Shown here: piece after piece, positions 25,254 through 34,228 of the stretch
Numbering within the stretch: position 1 is the first letter of the stretch
Layout: every line of letters begins with the position of its first letter
Assembly (NCBI GenBank): GCA_035566435.1
Contig: DATMRF010000091.1
Span: 1 to 64,000 of the forward strand
Length of the DNA stretch: 64,000 nt
Source: DATMRF01 sp035566435
GTDB lineage: Bacteria; Verrucomicrobiota; Verrucomicrobiia; Limisphaerales; UBA8199
Reading direction: 5' to 3'
Program-made: the position numbers and the translations under genes
The notes under the pieces: model-generated
Seen by the model: only the letters and a program-made list of their open reading frames with translations
Database searches by the model: none
Told to the model about the DNA's origin: nothing

Positions 25254-26516
25254 ATGGCCGCCAAATCCAGCTTTCTCGACAAAGTCCTGGGGCGCATCAG
25301 CCGGCTCGATGCGGAAGGGTTGCAGACGGTCGTCCAGCGCCTGGCGCGGGAGCGGACTTTCCTGGAGACGCTGTTCAACACCATCGAAGACGGGGTGCTG
25401 GTGGTGGATGAGAACGGTCGGATTCTCTATTTCAATCAGGCGGTAGCGCGGTTCTTGGGACTGCAGCCCAACGTCGAAGGCCAGCCGATCACGGATTTTA
25501 TTCCCGAAATCGAATGGGAGAAGATCGCGCGCTTTGACAGCACCGGCGGGGCGGGGGTGGTGCGGCATGAATTCGAGGTGCATTATCCGCGGCCGCGTTT
25601 CCTGCGGCTCTACGCGGCGCCCCTGGACGGACAGGCCACCGGCAGCACGGGCGTCGCGCTCATCCTGCACGACGCCACCGAGGCGCGGCAACAGACTTAC
25701 GATGCGATTGAAAGCGAGCGCGTGCAGGCGCTGACACTGCTCGCCGCCAGTGTCGCGCATGAGATCGGGAATCCACTCAATGCGCTGCACATTCACTTGC
25801 AGCTTATGGAGCGCGAACTCAAGAAGCTCCGGGCATCGACCGCCGGGGCGGCGGTGTCCGGTCCGGGGGCGCGGGTCCGGGCGCGTCCGCGCTCGCAGTT
25901 GCTGGCTGAGGAAGGGGAGGCCGCCGAGATTGCCCGCAAGCTCGAGCAGTACCTCGGTGTGGCCAAGGGCGAAATCAACCGGCTTGATTACATCGTCACT
26001 CAATTCCTGCATGCCATCAGGCCAACCCCGCCGCAGATGCGGCTTGCGCCGCTAAACGAGGTGGTCACGAAAACGCTGGAATTGCTGAAGCCGGAGCTGG
26101 AAAACCGCGGTGTGCACGTGAAGACACGGCTGGCTCGCGAGCTGCCGCTCACGCCCATCGACCCGACGCAAATCCAGCAGGTGCTGGTCAACCTGATCAA
26201 GAATGCGATCCAGGCAATGACCCAGGGCGGCACGCTGACGCTCCAAACCGGCGAAGGTTCGGATGGGGTATGGGTTAGCGTCGCCGACACGGGCGGCGGG
26301 ATTCCCCAGGAGCAGCTCAATCGTATTTTCGAGCCGTTCTACACGACCAAGAAAAAGGGGTCGGGCCTCGGGTTAATGATCGTGCAGCGGATTGTGCGTG
26401 CGCATGGGGGAAGGATCGAGCTGGAAAGCCAGGTCGGGCGCGGGGCAACCTTCCGGATCTGGCTGCCGTTGCATGAACGCAAGCCGCGGCTGCTCGAAGC
26501 GCCGATGCATGACTAA
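25254..26516 (+). CDS. PAS-domain sensor histidine kinase (NtrB-like)
   Basis: A 420-residue cytoplasmic kinase without membrane helices. A PAS domain covers about 30-150 (LFNTIEDGVLVVDENGRILY). The dimerisation helix holds His169 in SVAHEIGNPLNALHIHLQ, followed by an unusual Ala/Arg/Gly-rich insertion (about 190-220) before the second helix. The ATPase domain shows the N box (LVNLIKNAIQAM), G1 (VADTGGGIPQE) and G2 (KGSGLGLMIVQRI). The architecture matches NtrB-type kinases that phosphorylate sigma-54 response regulators, but no response regulator lies nearby, so this is an orphan kinase here. Confidence 0.88.
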   Translation: MAAKSSFLDKVLGRISRLDAEGLQTVVQRLARERTFLETLFNTIEDGVLVVDENGRILYFNQAVARFLGLQPNVEGQPITDFIPEIEWEKIARFDSTGGAGVVRHEFEVHYPRPRFLRLYAAPLDGQATGSTGVALILHDATEARQQTYDAIESERVQALTLLAASVAHEIGNPLNALHIHLQLMERELKKLRASTAGAAVSGPGARVRARPRSQLLAEEGEAAEIARKLEQYLGVAKGEINRLDYIVTQFLHAIRPTPPQMRLAPLNEVVTKTLELLKPELENRGVHVKTRLARELPLTPIDPTQIQQVLVNLIKNAIQAMTQGGTLTLQTGEGSDGVWVSVADTGGGIPQEQLNRIFEPFYTTKKKGSGLGLMIVQRIVRAHGGRIELESQVGRGATFRIWLPLHERKPRLLEAPMHD

Positions 26517-26770
26517 GGACGGGGAAAGAGTGAAGAATAAAGGATCGTGGTGTGTGATGCGTTGTGCATCGGAGCGTGAAGAGCGTGAAGGTCGTGGGGA
26601 GCATTGAAGCATCAGGGGGCGAGGGTTATTCGAGATTATTCGGCCGGAGTGAATGACCACGCAGGAACAGAAAGCTCACAAAGAATCGGCAGGGCAGGTT
26701 GCAGCGCTGTCGCGCCGCGCCTATTCGGCCTTGTCTTCCGGTTCGAGTGGAGTTTTAAATAAGCTTCAGG
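26517..26770. other. intergenic region, low-complexity
   Basis: The 250-bp gap contains loosely repeated G/T-rich units such as GTGTGTGATGCGTTGTGC and GAGCGTGAAGAGCGTGAAGG, and an ATTCGAGATTATTCGG stretch. The units resemble the degenerate short repeats upstream of the histidine kinase but are less regular. No gene is supported. Confidence 0.35.
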
Positions 26771-28235
26771 ATGAGCGATGAGAGGTTCCTGGTAGCGTCC
26801 TGCGAGCACTGCGGCCAGCACATTGAATTCCCAGCCAGTGGAGCTGGCTTGAGCGTGGCGTGTCCGCATTGCGCGATGGAAACGGTGCTCGTCGAGGATG
26901 TGTCCGGAGTTCAAGAGCAGACGGACGAGGTCACGGCGGGCGAGTTGAAGGCGGCGCTCGAGGGCGTCCTTCCATGGCGCCGGATTTCCGTTTTCTACCA
27001 GGCCGGCTTGGTTTTGGTTGCTGTGTTCATGGTGCTGTTGCCGTTGGCATATCTCATTCGCCGCGTTCGCCGCCTACTGTACTTACTGGTACGCAGTGCA
27101 TGCCTGGGTGCTCTTCTCCGGCTCCCCGGGGGGTATTCATTTGGTGGTCTTTAAGGCCATTCTCTACCTCGGGCCGATCGTGGGAGGCATCGTGGCGGTT
27201 TTTTTCATGTTCAAACCGCTGCTGGCGCGAAGCCCGAAGCGTGCCGAACCAATCGAATTGAATCCGGCACACCATCCACGCCTGTATCAGTTCATCGCGC
27301 ACTTGAGCGACGGGTTGCGCGTCTCCATGCCCAAGCGCATTTATCTCGACTGCGACCTGAACGCGAGTGCGGGTTTGCGGCGCGGCTGGATGAGCTTTTT
27401 GGGTCATGACCTGGTTTTGACACTTGGCTTGCCGCTCATAGCAGGGCTGAACACCAGACAATTCGCCGCCGTCGTCGCGCACGAACTGGGCCACTGTACG
27501 CAGGGCCTGGCGATGCGCCTCGGCTTCATCATTGACAGCATCGACCGCTGGTTCCTGCGCGTGGTGTATGAACGGGATACTTGGGACGAAGCGCTGGACG
27601 ACTGGTCCAACTCAACGGAGGATTGGCGATTATCTTTGGTGGTCGCTTGCGCTCATTTGGCGGTGTGGCTCTCCAGAAAGGTGCTCACGCTGCTGATGAT
27701 GCTGGGGCATGCGGCGAGCTGTTTCTTGTCGCGCCAGATGGAGTTCCACGCCGACGCCTGCGCCATGGGAGTGGCGGGCTCCGGAGGCCTTGAGAGCCTG
27801 CTGATTCGCCTGCGAGAGCTGACGATGCTCGAGCATCTGGCTTACGGCGCACTGCATCAAATATGGCAAAAGCGCCATCAACTGCCCGACAACGTGCCGG
27901 ACTTCCTCGAGCAACTCGAACGGCGGGTCCCAGCCGGATTCCACGACCAAACGCGTCAAACACTCCTCAACGAAACCGCTGGTTTCTTTGCCACGCACCC
28001 GACGGCTTGCCAGCGCATCCAAAAAGCCCGGCAGCGCGCCCAACCGGGCATCTTCGGCCTCGAACGACCCGCTCGGGCCCTGTTCAACGATTTTGCAGGC
28101 ACGGCGCGGTTGGTCACCGGCCGGCATTACCGCCAGACTTTGCGCCTGGCAGTCACGAACCCGATGCTGAAGCCCGTGACTGATTTCTTCCAAGAGGTGG
28201 AAGGACAGAGGACCAGGGTGGTCGCCTTGAAATAA
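26771..28235 (+). CDS. M48 family zinc metalloprotease with N-terminal zinc ribbon, apparent frameshift
   Basis: The first frame (26771 to about 27050) encodes an N-terminal ribbon (CEHCGQHIEF...CPHCAMETV), a linker and a membrane helix (QAGLVLVAVFMVLLPLAYL). The second frame (in use from about 27050 to 28235) continues with more membrane sequence (FAAYCTYWYAVHAWVLFSGS; LYLGPIVGGIVAVFFMFKPL), then the peptidase: VVAHELGHCTQG carries HExxH and QMEFHADACA the third zinc ligand Glu. One extra base near 27050 (GGCATATCTCATTC) separates the frames; total length is a multiple of three plus one. Intact, it would be about 487 residues. M48 enzymes are HtpX/Ste24-type integral membrane proteases. The shift may be a sequencing error. 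Confidence 0.75.
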
Positions 28236-28297
28236 GGGGAACTGTGGGCCATCCGTTGCGGGCGGAAGTTGGCACGCAGCATGCTTTTCCTGGCACC

Positions 28298-28645
28298 ATG
28301 AATTACACTGAAAATGCAGATCAACAGGACGACCGGTCGGCTCTGGTGAAAGGTGTTTTTGGAGCGCTTCTGGGCGCGGCCGTGGGAGTTGGAGCCATGT
28401 TCGCGTTTTACACTTTCGCGGGCTTCCGGTTCCCGCTGTTGGGCGTCGGCATCGGTATCCTGACAGGGTACGGCGCTAAACTGCTTTCCAAGGGCGGGGA
28501 TACGGTGCTCGGCTACGTTTCCGCAGCCATCGCAATCGCGTCTGTAGTGGGAACGCTCTACCTGATGTACGGCACTTTCCCTATCATCAGCATTATCTCA
28601 GTGGCCGTCAGCGCGAGCTTTGCGTATCGGATTGCGTCGAAGTAG
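28298..28645 (+). CDS. small integral membrane protein
   Basis: ATG 28298 gives 115 residues. A charged N-terminus (NYTENADQQDDRSALVKG) is followed by three or four hydrophobic segments (VFGALLGAAVGVGAMFAFYT; PLLGVGIGILTGYGAKLL; VSAAIAIASVVGTLYLM; FPIISIISVAVSASFAY). The glycine-rich first helices are typical of small bacterial membrane proteins, but I recognise no family. It follows the M48 protease gene by about 60 bp on the same strand and may be co-transcribed. Confidence 0.65.
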   Translation: MNYTENADQQDDRSALVKGVFGALLGAAVGVGAMFAFYTFAGFRFPLLGVGIGILTGYGAKLLSKGGDTVLGYVSAAIAIASVVGTLYLMYGTFPIISIISVAVSASFAYRIASK

Positions 28646-28764
28646 CGGTGATGGTGAATAGTTGAAAGTTGATAGCCGGTTCAGACCGAGGAGGAGGAGA
28701 CAGAGGAAGAGAGGGCGGGAGAGTTGATGGAGCGGTCAGCTCCGAACCGACGCCTGGGGGACGG

Positions 28765-29322
28765 TCAGCGGCCGGATTGGACTTCGGAATAGAGCCAGGC
28801 GCGGGCGTAGGCCCACCAGCGCTTGGCGGTCGCTTCTGAAATGCCCAGCACCCCGGCGGCTTCTTCGATGGAGAGACCGGCGAAGTAACGCAGCTTAACC
28901 AGTTCGGCCTTTGGTTTGTCCTGCGCGTTGAGTCTGTCCAGGGCTTCGTTGATCGCGAGCAACTGGTCGTCCGCCACCGGAGCGGGGATTTCGATTTCCT
29001 GAACGTCCAAACGCTGCTGGCCCGCGCCATGGCGCACAGCCTGTTTGCGGCGCGCTTTGTCAATGAGGATGCGGCGCATGGCTTCGGCCGCGGCGCCAAA
29101 GAAGTGGGCGCGGCTGTCCCAGCGAGATGCTTCGTTGCCCGCCAGCTTCAGCCAGGCTTCATGCACCAGCGCGGTAGGCTGCAGGGTCTGGCCCGGGGCC
29201 TCGCGCGCCATCTTGCTGGCGGCGAGCTTGCGCAGTTCATCATACACCAGCGGCAGCAATTCATCGGCAGCTTTGGCATCGCCGCGATCAATCGCCTGGA
29301 GGATTTGGGTGACTTCGGTCAC
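28765..29322 (-). CDS. ECF-family RNA polymerase sigma factor
   Basis: The start is taken as GTG 29322, which overlaps the stop of the kinase gene as GTGA and gives 185 residues; the frame stays open upstream but only over kinase sequence. Region sigma2 lies at about 20-95 (LVYDELRKLAASKMAREAPG, ALVHEAWLKL, HFFGAAAEAMRRILIDKARR) and sigma4 at about 130-180 (LRYFAGLSIEEAAGVLGISE). The PTALVHEAWLKL and FFGAAAEAMRRIL motifs are those of the TIGR02999 ECF group found in Planctomycetes, Acidobacteria and Verrucomicrobia with Ser/Thr kinases. No anti-sigma factor is seen; the overlapping kinase is the likely partner. Confidence 0.88.
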   Translation of the reverse strand: MTEVTQILQAIDRGDAKAADELLPLVYDELRKLAASKMAREAPGQTLQPTALVHEAWLKLAGNEASRWDSRAHFFGAAAEAMRRILIDKARRKQAVRHGAGQQRLDVQEIEIPAPVADDQLLAINEALDRLNAQDKPKAELVKLRYFAGLSIEEAAGVLGISEATAKRWWAYARAWLYSEVQSGR

Positions 29323-31520
29323 TGGGGGGCGGCTGTCGTGTTGGAGGCATCCGGAATGAGGGCTTTGGCCTCGCGCATCAGTATTTGGGTGGTCAGTCGC
29401 TCGTTCCAATCCGGGCTGCCGGGTTTCGGGCCTTTGTCGTCGGCCAGTTTGATGCCTTTGGCCAGGGTGGCGCGGGCTTCGTCAGTTTGCTGGAGCTGGA
29501 ACTGGGCCATGGCCAACACCATCGAGGCCTGGACCGCATGAGCCCCATCACCCTCCTGACCAGCAACCGCCTGGAGGCGCTTCGCGGCAGTTGCGAAATG
29601 GCCGAGACGATACTCAGCGAGCCCCTTCACGAATTCGAAGGTTTGCCCTGGGCTGCTCGCGGTTTGAGGTCCGAGGGCTGGAGCGGCCATTGTCATAACG
29701 GCCGGCAGGTCGGCCGCGGCCGGCCGAAGCAGCAGGCACGCCCGGGTCAGGGGCTCGGCGACAGCGGGGTTGGTCGTTCGACCAAACTGGCGGAGAATCC
29801 GCTGGCAGAGGCGCCGGTAACCATCGAGGTCTCCGGTCTGCACGAGGAGCGGAGCCAAACACTCATAAGCCTGGTGGTTGGTGGGATCGTCGGCAACAGA
29901 CCTGGAGTAGTGCTTGATGGCTGCCGGCCATCGCCCCATTCGCGCACGCACGTCGCCCAGAGTATCGTACATGATGGACCCTTGCGGGATGCCGGGCGGA
30001 ATCTGCGCGACCAACTCTTCGGCTTTATCGATTTCGCCCCGGCTCAGGAGGCGGCCGGCCTCCGTGAATTTTTCGGTGATGGGCACCATAGCATGCATCT
30101 CGCGTTCGATTGCGAGTCCGCGCTCCGCCTGCTCGCGCAGCGCGGCTTGCTGTTTTTCGGCGGCAACGGCGCGCCGCAGGGCCTGCCTCTCCTGGATAAA
30201 GAGGTAAAGCGAAAGGCCGAAGCCCAGAACCAGGGCGGCGGTGACCGCGCCCACGGCGGCAAAGGTGGCCTTGTTCCGTCGCACCAGCTTCTGGAACCGG
30301 TAGAGACTGCTTGGCGGGCGAGCTTCCACGGGCTCGTTTCGAAGGAACCGCTCGACATCGGTCGCCAGGCCACTGGCGGTCTCGAACCGGCGCGTCCTGT
30401 CCTTCTCGAGCGCCTTCATCACAATCCAGTCGAGGTCGCCGCGGATCAGGTGGACGAGCCTGGGTGGTTCAGCGCGATGACGTTGGGCGACGGAGGTCAG
30501 GTCGGCGGCGAGCATGGTGCTCAACCGTGTGGAGGGCCGCTGCGGTTCCTGCTCGCGGATGGTGCGGCGCATTTGGTCGAGGCCCGCCTCGACGAGTTCC
30601 TTGGCATCGAACGGCGTCCGGCCGGTAAGCAATTCGTAGAGCAGCACGCCGAGGCTGTAGATGTCGCTGCGAGTATCGATATCCAGGCCGCTCATCTCCG
30701 CCTGCTCCGGGCTCATATACGCCGGCGTGCCGATGAACTGATGGAGTTCGGTATAGACGGTCAGGTCGGTAAGCCGGCCTTCGGTGGCCTTGGCGATCCC
30801 GAAGTCGATCACTTTCGGAACCGGCACGCCATCGTGGAGAGTGACGAGGATGTTGGACGGTTTGATGTCGCGGTGGATGATGCCTTTTTGGTGGGCGTGC
30901 TGGACGGCATGGCAAACCTGGATGAACAAATTGAGGCGCTGATGGGTGTCGAGATGGTTCTGATCGCAGTAATCGGTGATCTTGATTCCCCGAACCAACT
31001 CCATGACGAAGAACGGACGACCGGTTTCGGTCGTGCCGGCGTCGAGCACCTTGGCGATATTTGGATGGTCCATCATGGCCAGCGCCTGCCGCTCGGCTTC
31101 GAAGCGGGCGATGACGCTGCGGGTGTCCATGCCCAGCTTGATGATTTTCAGAGCGACGCGGCGGCGGACCGGCTCGGCCTGGTCGGCGACATAGACAGCG
31201 CCCCAACCGCCTTCGCCCAGCTTCTCGCGGATTTTGTAGCGGCCGATGATATCGCCGGGCTTTTCGGTGACCGGGACGGAGACGACCATGGTTCGGCGGG
31301 TGGTTTCCGCTGCCGGGTCAGTTTCGAGGAAATCGCCCGCCTGTTCGTCGGCCTGCAGCAGGAGTTGGACACGTTGGAGCATTTGAGCGTCGCCGCCGCA
31401 GGCCTTTTCGAGGTAGCCGGCGCGTTGTCCCGGCGCCAATATCCGCGCGTCCTCGAAGATGGCCTCTTCCCGGCTTGGGTTGGGTCTTTCGCCTGAGGCG
31501 CCGTTCGGCTCGGTCTTCAT
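29319..31520 (-). CDS. membrane Ser/Thr protein kinase with TPR-like C-terminal region
   Basis: ATG 31520 gives 733 residues. The N-terminal 90 residues are a short helical region found in kinases of this group (ARILAPGQRAGYLEKACGGD). The kinase domain spans about 95-375: glycine loop LGEGGWGAVYVAD, Lys125 in VALKIIKLG, HRD at 216-218, DFG at 239-241 and GTPAYMSPEQA. One transmembrane helix (about 415-437; ATFAAVGAVTAALVLGFG) leads to an outer TPR-like region (480-730). It matches the Hanks-type PASTA-less kinases common in Planctomycetes and Verrucomicrobia. The downstream ECF sigma gene overlaps its stop codon, so the two are translationally coupled and probably act in one pathway. Confidence 0.88.
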   Translation of the reverse strand: MKTEPNGASGERPNPSREEAIFEDARILAPGQRAGYLEKACGGDAQMLQRVQLLLQADEQAGDFLETDPAAETTRRTMVVSVPVTEKPGDIIGRYKIREKLGEGGWGAVYVADQAEPVRRRVALKIIKLGMDTRSVIARFEAERQALAMMDHPNIAKVLDAGTTETGRPFFVMELVRGIKITDYCDQNHLDTHQRLNLFIQVCHAVQHAHQKGIIHRDIKPSNILVTLHDGVPVPKVIDFGIAKATEGRLTDLTVYTELHQFIGTPAYMSPEQAEMSGLDIDTRSDIYSLGVLLYELLTGRTPFDAKELVEAGLDQMRRTIREQEPQRPSTRLSTMLAADLTSVAQRHRAEPPRLVHLIRGDLDWIVMKALEKDRTRRFETASGLATDVERFLRNEPVEARPPSSLYRFQKLVRRNKATFAAVGAVTAALVLGFGLSLYLFIQERQALRRAVAAEKQQAALREQAERGLAIEREMHAMVPITEKFTEAGRLLSRGEIDKAEELVAQIPPGIPQGSIMYDTLGDVRARMGRWPAAIKHYSRSVADDPTNHQAYECLAPLLVQTGDLDGYRRLCQRILRQFGRTTNPAVAEPLTRACLLLRPAAADLPAVMTMAAPALGPQTASSPGQTFEFVKGLAEYRLGHFATAAKRLQAVAGQEGDGAHAVQASMVLAMAQFQLQQTDEARATLAKGIKLADDKGPKPGSPDWNERLTTQILMREAKALIPDASNTTAAPQ

Positions 31521-31602
31521 GGGAGGCAGCATAACCAAAGGTTTTTGAGTCGTGAAGCCGTTTCAGTTTCTTCAAGGGCGCGGGGCCTCGGTCACGGGAG
31601 GT

Positions 31603-32451
31603 TTACTGAGCACCCCCGGAGGTGCAGGCCTGGGCAACCGGTGCGGTTGCGAGTTTGTTCTTCAACCCCTCATGATTCGGGAACAAGGCCGCGCCGCGCT
31701 CCCACGCCGTGCGCGCGTAATCGTTACGTCCAGCTTTGGCGTATTGGTCTCCCAGCCAGGCGTACGTCTCGGCAAATTGCGGTTGAGGCGCCTGGGTCTC
31801 CTGTTGTTCGACCAGCGTCTGGAAATGTTGAATGACCTCGCCGCCCTTGTTGAGGTTCGCCGGCCAGTAGGACAAGGCAACTGCTTTGGTAAAGCGCGCC
31901 TCCCAGTTGGAAGGATCCAAGGTTAAGGCGGTGTCGAAGACTTTGTCGGCCTGCATGGCGAGGATGCCCTGCTCGCGGACGTCCTGGATGGTCGCGCACT
32001 TTTGGAGATAAGCCTGGCCCAGCGCGGCAGGGTACTGGGCCACGCGCGGGTCGTTGGCGGTCCGCTGCTCCAGCTCACGGATTGCCAGGTCGATTTTGCC
32101 AGATTCCCGCAACTGCTTCCAAGTGGCTTGCTTTTGCTCGCAGGTCGCCTGAGGAGACACCAGGAGGTCAACGGCCCCGTTGAGGTTGGAGGCCTCGAGC
32201 TTCGCATAGGTCGATGGCGTGGGCGCCGGCGGCAGCGGCTTCGAAGTGTTTGGCTGTTCCGGCGGCGCCACAGGGTGCTCTGGCTTGGCGACCACGGGTG
32301 GCAACAGGGTCAGGTCATCGCCCGCGTGGACGGGAAGGGGTTCAGCCGCTGCTTCCGCAGGAGAAGCCGTAGCGGTCTTCGGCCGCTCTACGTAGAATAG
32401 GATGCCTGCCGCGACGCCCGCTCCAACCACTGCTATGATCAAACTCTTCAT
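31603..32451 (-). CDS. TPR-like membrane-anchored protein
   Basis: The start is ATG 32451, chosen because AAAGGA lies 6 bp upstream; the TTG at 32466 is rejected. The 282-residue product has an N-terminal membrane anchor (SLIIAVVGAGVAAGILFYVE), a Pro/Ala-rich linker and helical repeats from about 80 onward (SGKIDLAIRELEQRT; YPAALGQAYLQKCAT; ADKVFDTALTLDPSNWEARF; YAWLGDQYAKAGRNDYARTA) that fit the tetratricopeptide pattern. Likely a periplasm-facing scaffold. It lies just upstream of the kinase/sigma pair on the same strand and might belong to that system. Confidence 0.75.
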   Translation of the reverse strand: MKSLIIAVVGAGVAAGILFYVERPKTATASPAEAAAEPLPVHAGDDLTLLPPVVAKPEHPVAPPEQPNTSKPLPPAPTPSTYAKLEASNLNGAVDLLVSPQATCEQKQATWKQLRESGKIDLAIRELEQRTANDPRVAQYPAALGQAYLQKCATIQDVREQGILAMQADKVFDTALTLDPSNWEARFTKAVALSYWPANLNKGGEVIQHFQTLVEQQETQAPQPQFAETYAWLGDQYAKAGRNDYARTAWERGAALFPNHEGLKNKLATAPVAQACTSGGAQ

Positions 32452-32612
32452 ATTCATTCCTTTCAATTTGGCGCCGCCGGATACTGCGGCAGCGCGCTCT
32501 TCTACCAGACAATGCGAAATCGCGGGTCAAAAGGGCTCATTGAGGTTTTGCTCCGGCCATGCTAGGGTCCGAAGTCTGGTCAACCGCGGCCGCGCCCCGG
32601 GTGCGCCATTAA

Positions 32613-33188
32613 ATGAATGCTGAACCACTTTTGCGGCAACTGCTGGATGCCATCCCGTCATTTGTCTTCCTGTTGGACGAAGACCTGAGAGTCCTCGACT
32701 ACAATGCCGCGGCCGGCGAGCTGACGAGTGAAACTCGAGAACGGGTCCTGCTCGAACGCAGCGGAGACGTTCTGCATTGCATCCACTCCACCGATTCGCC
32801 CGAAGGCTGCGGGCGCGGCGACTTTTGCAAGACCTGCCTTATCCGCAAATCGGTTGGCCGGGCCCTGGCTCAGAATGTGTGCGTCCGGACCCGGACGCGG
32901 ATGGAACTGCAGACCAACGCCGGCCTCCGACCGTTATCCATCGTGCTGACAGCCTCGCCCTTCTCGTACGAAAACCGCCGGCTCGTGCTGCTGGTGCTCG
33001 AAGACATCAGCGAGTTGATCGACCTGCAGCGGCTGGTGCCAATCTGCGCTCATTGCAAAAAAGTCCGGGACGACGATGAATACTGGTCCCATGTCGAAAC
33101 GTACATGGAAAAGCACCTCGATATTCAGTTTACGCACAGCGTATGCCCGGAGTGCTTCGCCGCGCAGGAGGCCGAGATCGACCAATGA
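32613..33188 (+). CDS. PAS-domain protein with cysteine cluster and C-terminal zinc-ribbon-like tail
   Basis: The 191-residue product has a PAS domain (about 5-135; LLDAIPSFVFLLDEDLRVLD) with a Cys-rich insertion, LHCIHSTDSPEGCGRGDFCK followed by TCLIRKSVGRAL, a pattern found in bacterial redox- or metal-sensing PAS domains. The tail (VPICAHCKKVRDDDEYWSH...HSVCPECF, about 145-180) is a C-x-x-C...C-x-x-C module common at the ends of PAS signalling proteins. There is no output domain, so it may act as a partner rather than an enzyme. It is transcribed divergently from the TPR-like gene. Confidence 0.75.
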   Translation: MNAEPLLRQLLDAIPSFVFLLDEDLRVLDYNAAAGELTSETRERVLLERSGDVLHCIHSTDSPEGCGRGDFCKTCLIRKSVGRALAQNVCVRTRTRMELQTNAGLRPLSIVLTASPFSYENRRLVLLVLEDISELIDLQRLVPICAHCKKVRDDDEYWSHVETYMEKHLDIQFTHSVCPECFAAQEAEIDQ

Positions 33189-33254
33189 TAACCGCGGACG
33201 TGAGGTGGCGCTTTCTCCTCGACTCTCCGCGCCGGGCACCCCAAAGAATGGGCC

Positions 33255-34160
33255 GTGCGCACGTGCGTCATTTTCAACCCCACCGCCAAAGGCGACAAGG
33301 CCAAGCGCTTCCGCCGCCACCTTGACGAGATCGCGAGCCAAAGCACCTTGAAGCTCACCACGGGTCCGGAAGACGCCCGCCGGCTCGCCGCTGAGGCCGT
33401 CGGCGAAGGGTTCGACGTAGTGGCCGCCGCCGGCGGGGACGGCACGGTGAACGAAGTGCTCAACGGCCTGGGTGACGCGCCGGACGGCTTCGAGCGCGCC
33501 CGGCTCGGCGTCCTGCCGCTCGGGACGGTAAACGTCTTTGCCCGTGAGTTGGGCGTGCCCATGCAGCTCAGAGCTGCCTGGAAAGTGCTCCGCCAGGGCC
33601 GCGAAACCCGCATCGACCTTCCGAGCGTGGAATACGCGGTGAATGGCTCGACTCGGCGCCGTTTTTTCGCGCAGTTGGCCGGCGCCGGATTGGACGCGCG
33701 CGCCGTCGAGCTCGTGCAATGGGAGCTGAAGAAGAGAATCGGGCCATCGGCCTATGTGTTGGCCGGCCTCCAGGCCCTGGGGCGTTCGCCCTCGAACATC
33801 ACCGCGACCGCCGGCGGGCGCGCCGCAACGGGCGGCCTGGTCCTGGTTGGCAATGGACGACTGTATGGCGGGCCGTTCCGGGTGTTTCCCCGAGCAGACA
33901 TGCGCGACGGTTTGCTGGAGGTTTGTGTTTTTCCTCGCGTGAACTGGCTGACGCTGGCCCGATGCGCCGGGCCGTTGTTGTTGCTGGGGCGTTTGCCGGA
34001 CTCCGTTGCGGAGGTTTTTCAGGCGGCATCGTTGACACTTGCCAGCACGGCCCGGACCCCGCTGCAGGCGGACGGAGAACTCATCGGACAGCTGCCCGCG
34101 ACATTGAGTGTGGAACGCTCACGGTTGAGGGTAATGGCGCCAATCGAACTCGGCCATTAG
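33255..34160 (+). CDS. diacylglycerol/lipid kinase family protein
   Basis: GTG 33255 starts a 301-residue protein; the nearby ATG at 33248 is out of frame. The N-terminal phosphate-binding fold shows VIFNPTAKGDKAKRF, the GGDGT motif at 60-64 (AAGGDGTVNEVLNGL) and LGVLPLGTVNVFARELG, all typical of the DagK/YegS lipid kinases (LCB5/DGK catalytic domain). The C-terminal beta-rich domain (about 140-300) is complete. These enzymes phosphorylate diacylglycerol or related lipids using ATP at the membrane. It precedes the polyketide cluster but on the opposite strand. Confidence 0.88.
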   Translation: MRTCVIFNPTAKGDKAKRFRRHLDEIASQSTLKLTTGPEDARRLAAEAVGEGFDVVAAAGGDGTVNEVLNGLGDAPDGFERARLGVLPLGTVNVFARELGVPMQLRAAWKVLRQGRETRIDLPSVEYAVNGSTRRRFFAQLAGAGLDARAVELVQWELKKRIGPSAYVLAGLQALGRSPSNITATAGGRAATGGLVLVGNGRLYGGPFRVFPRADMRDGLLEVCVFPRVNWLTLARCAGPLLLLGRLPDSVAEVFQAASLTLASTARTPLQADGELIGQLPATLSVERSRLRVMAPIELGH

Positions 34161-34228
34161 CTCGGAGGAATGGATCCACTTGGGTTCGCGGGGATGTTCG
34201 CGCCCCATTGTGACCTTTTCGGATCAGG

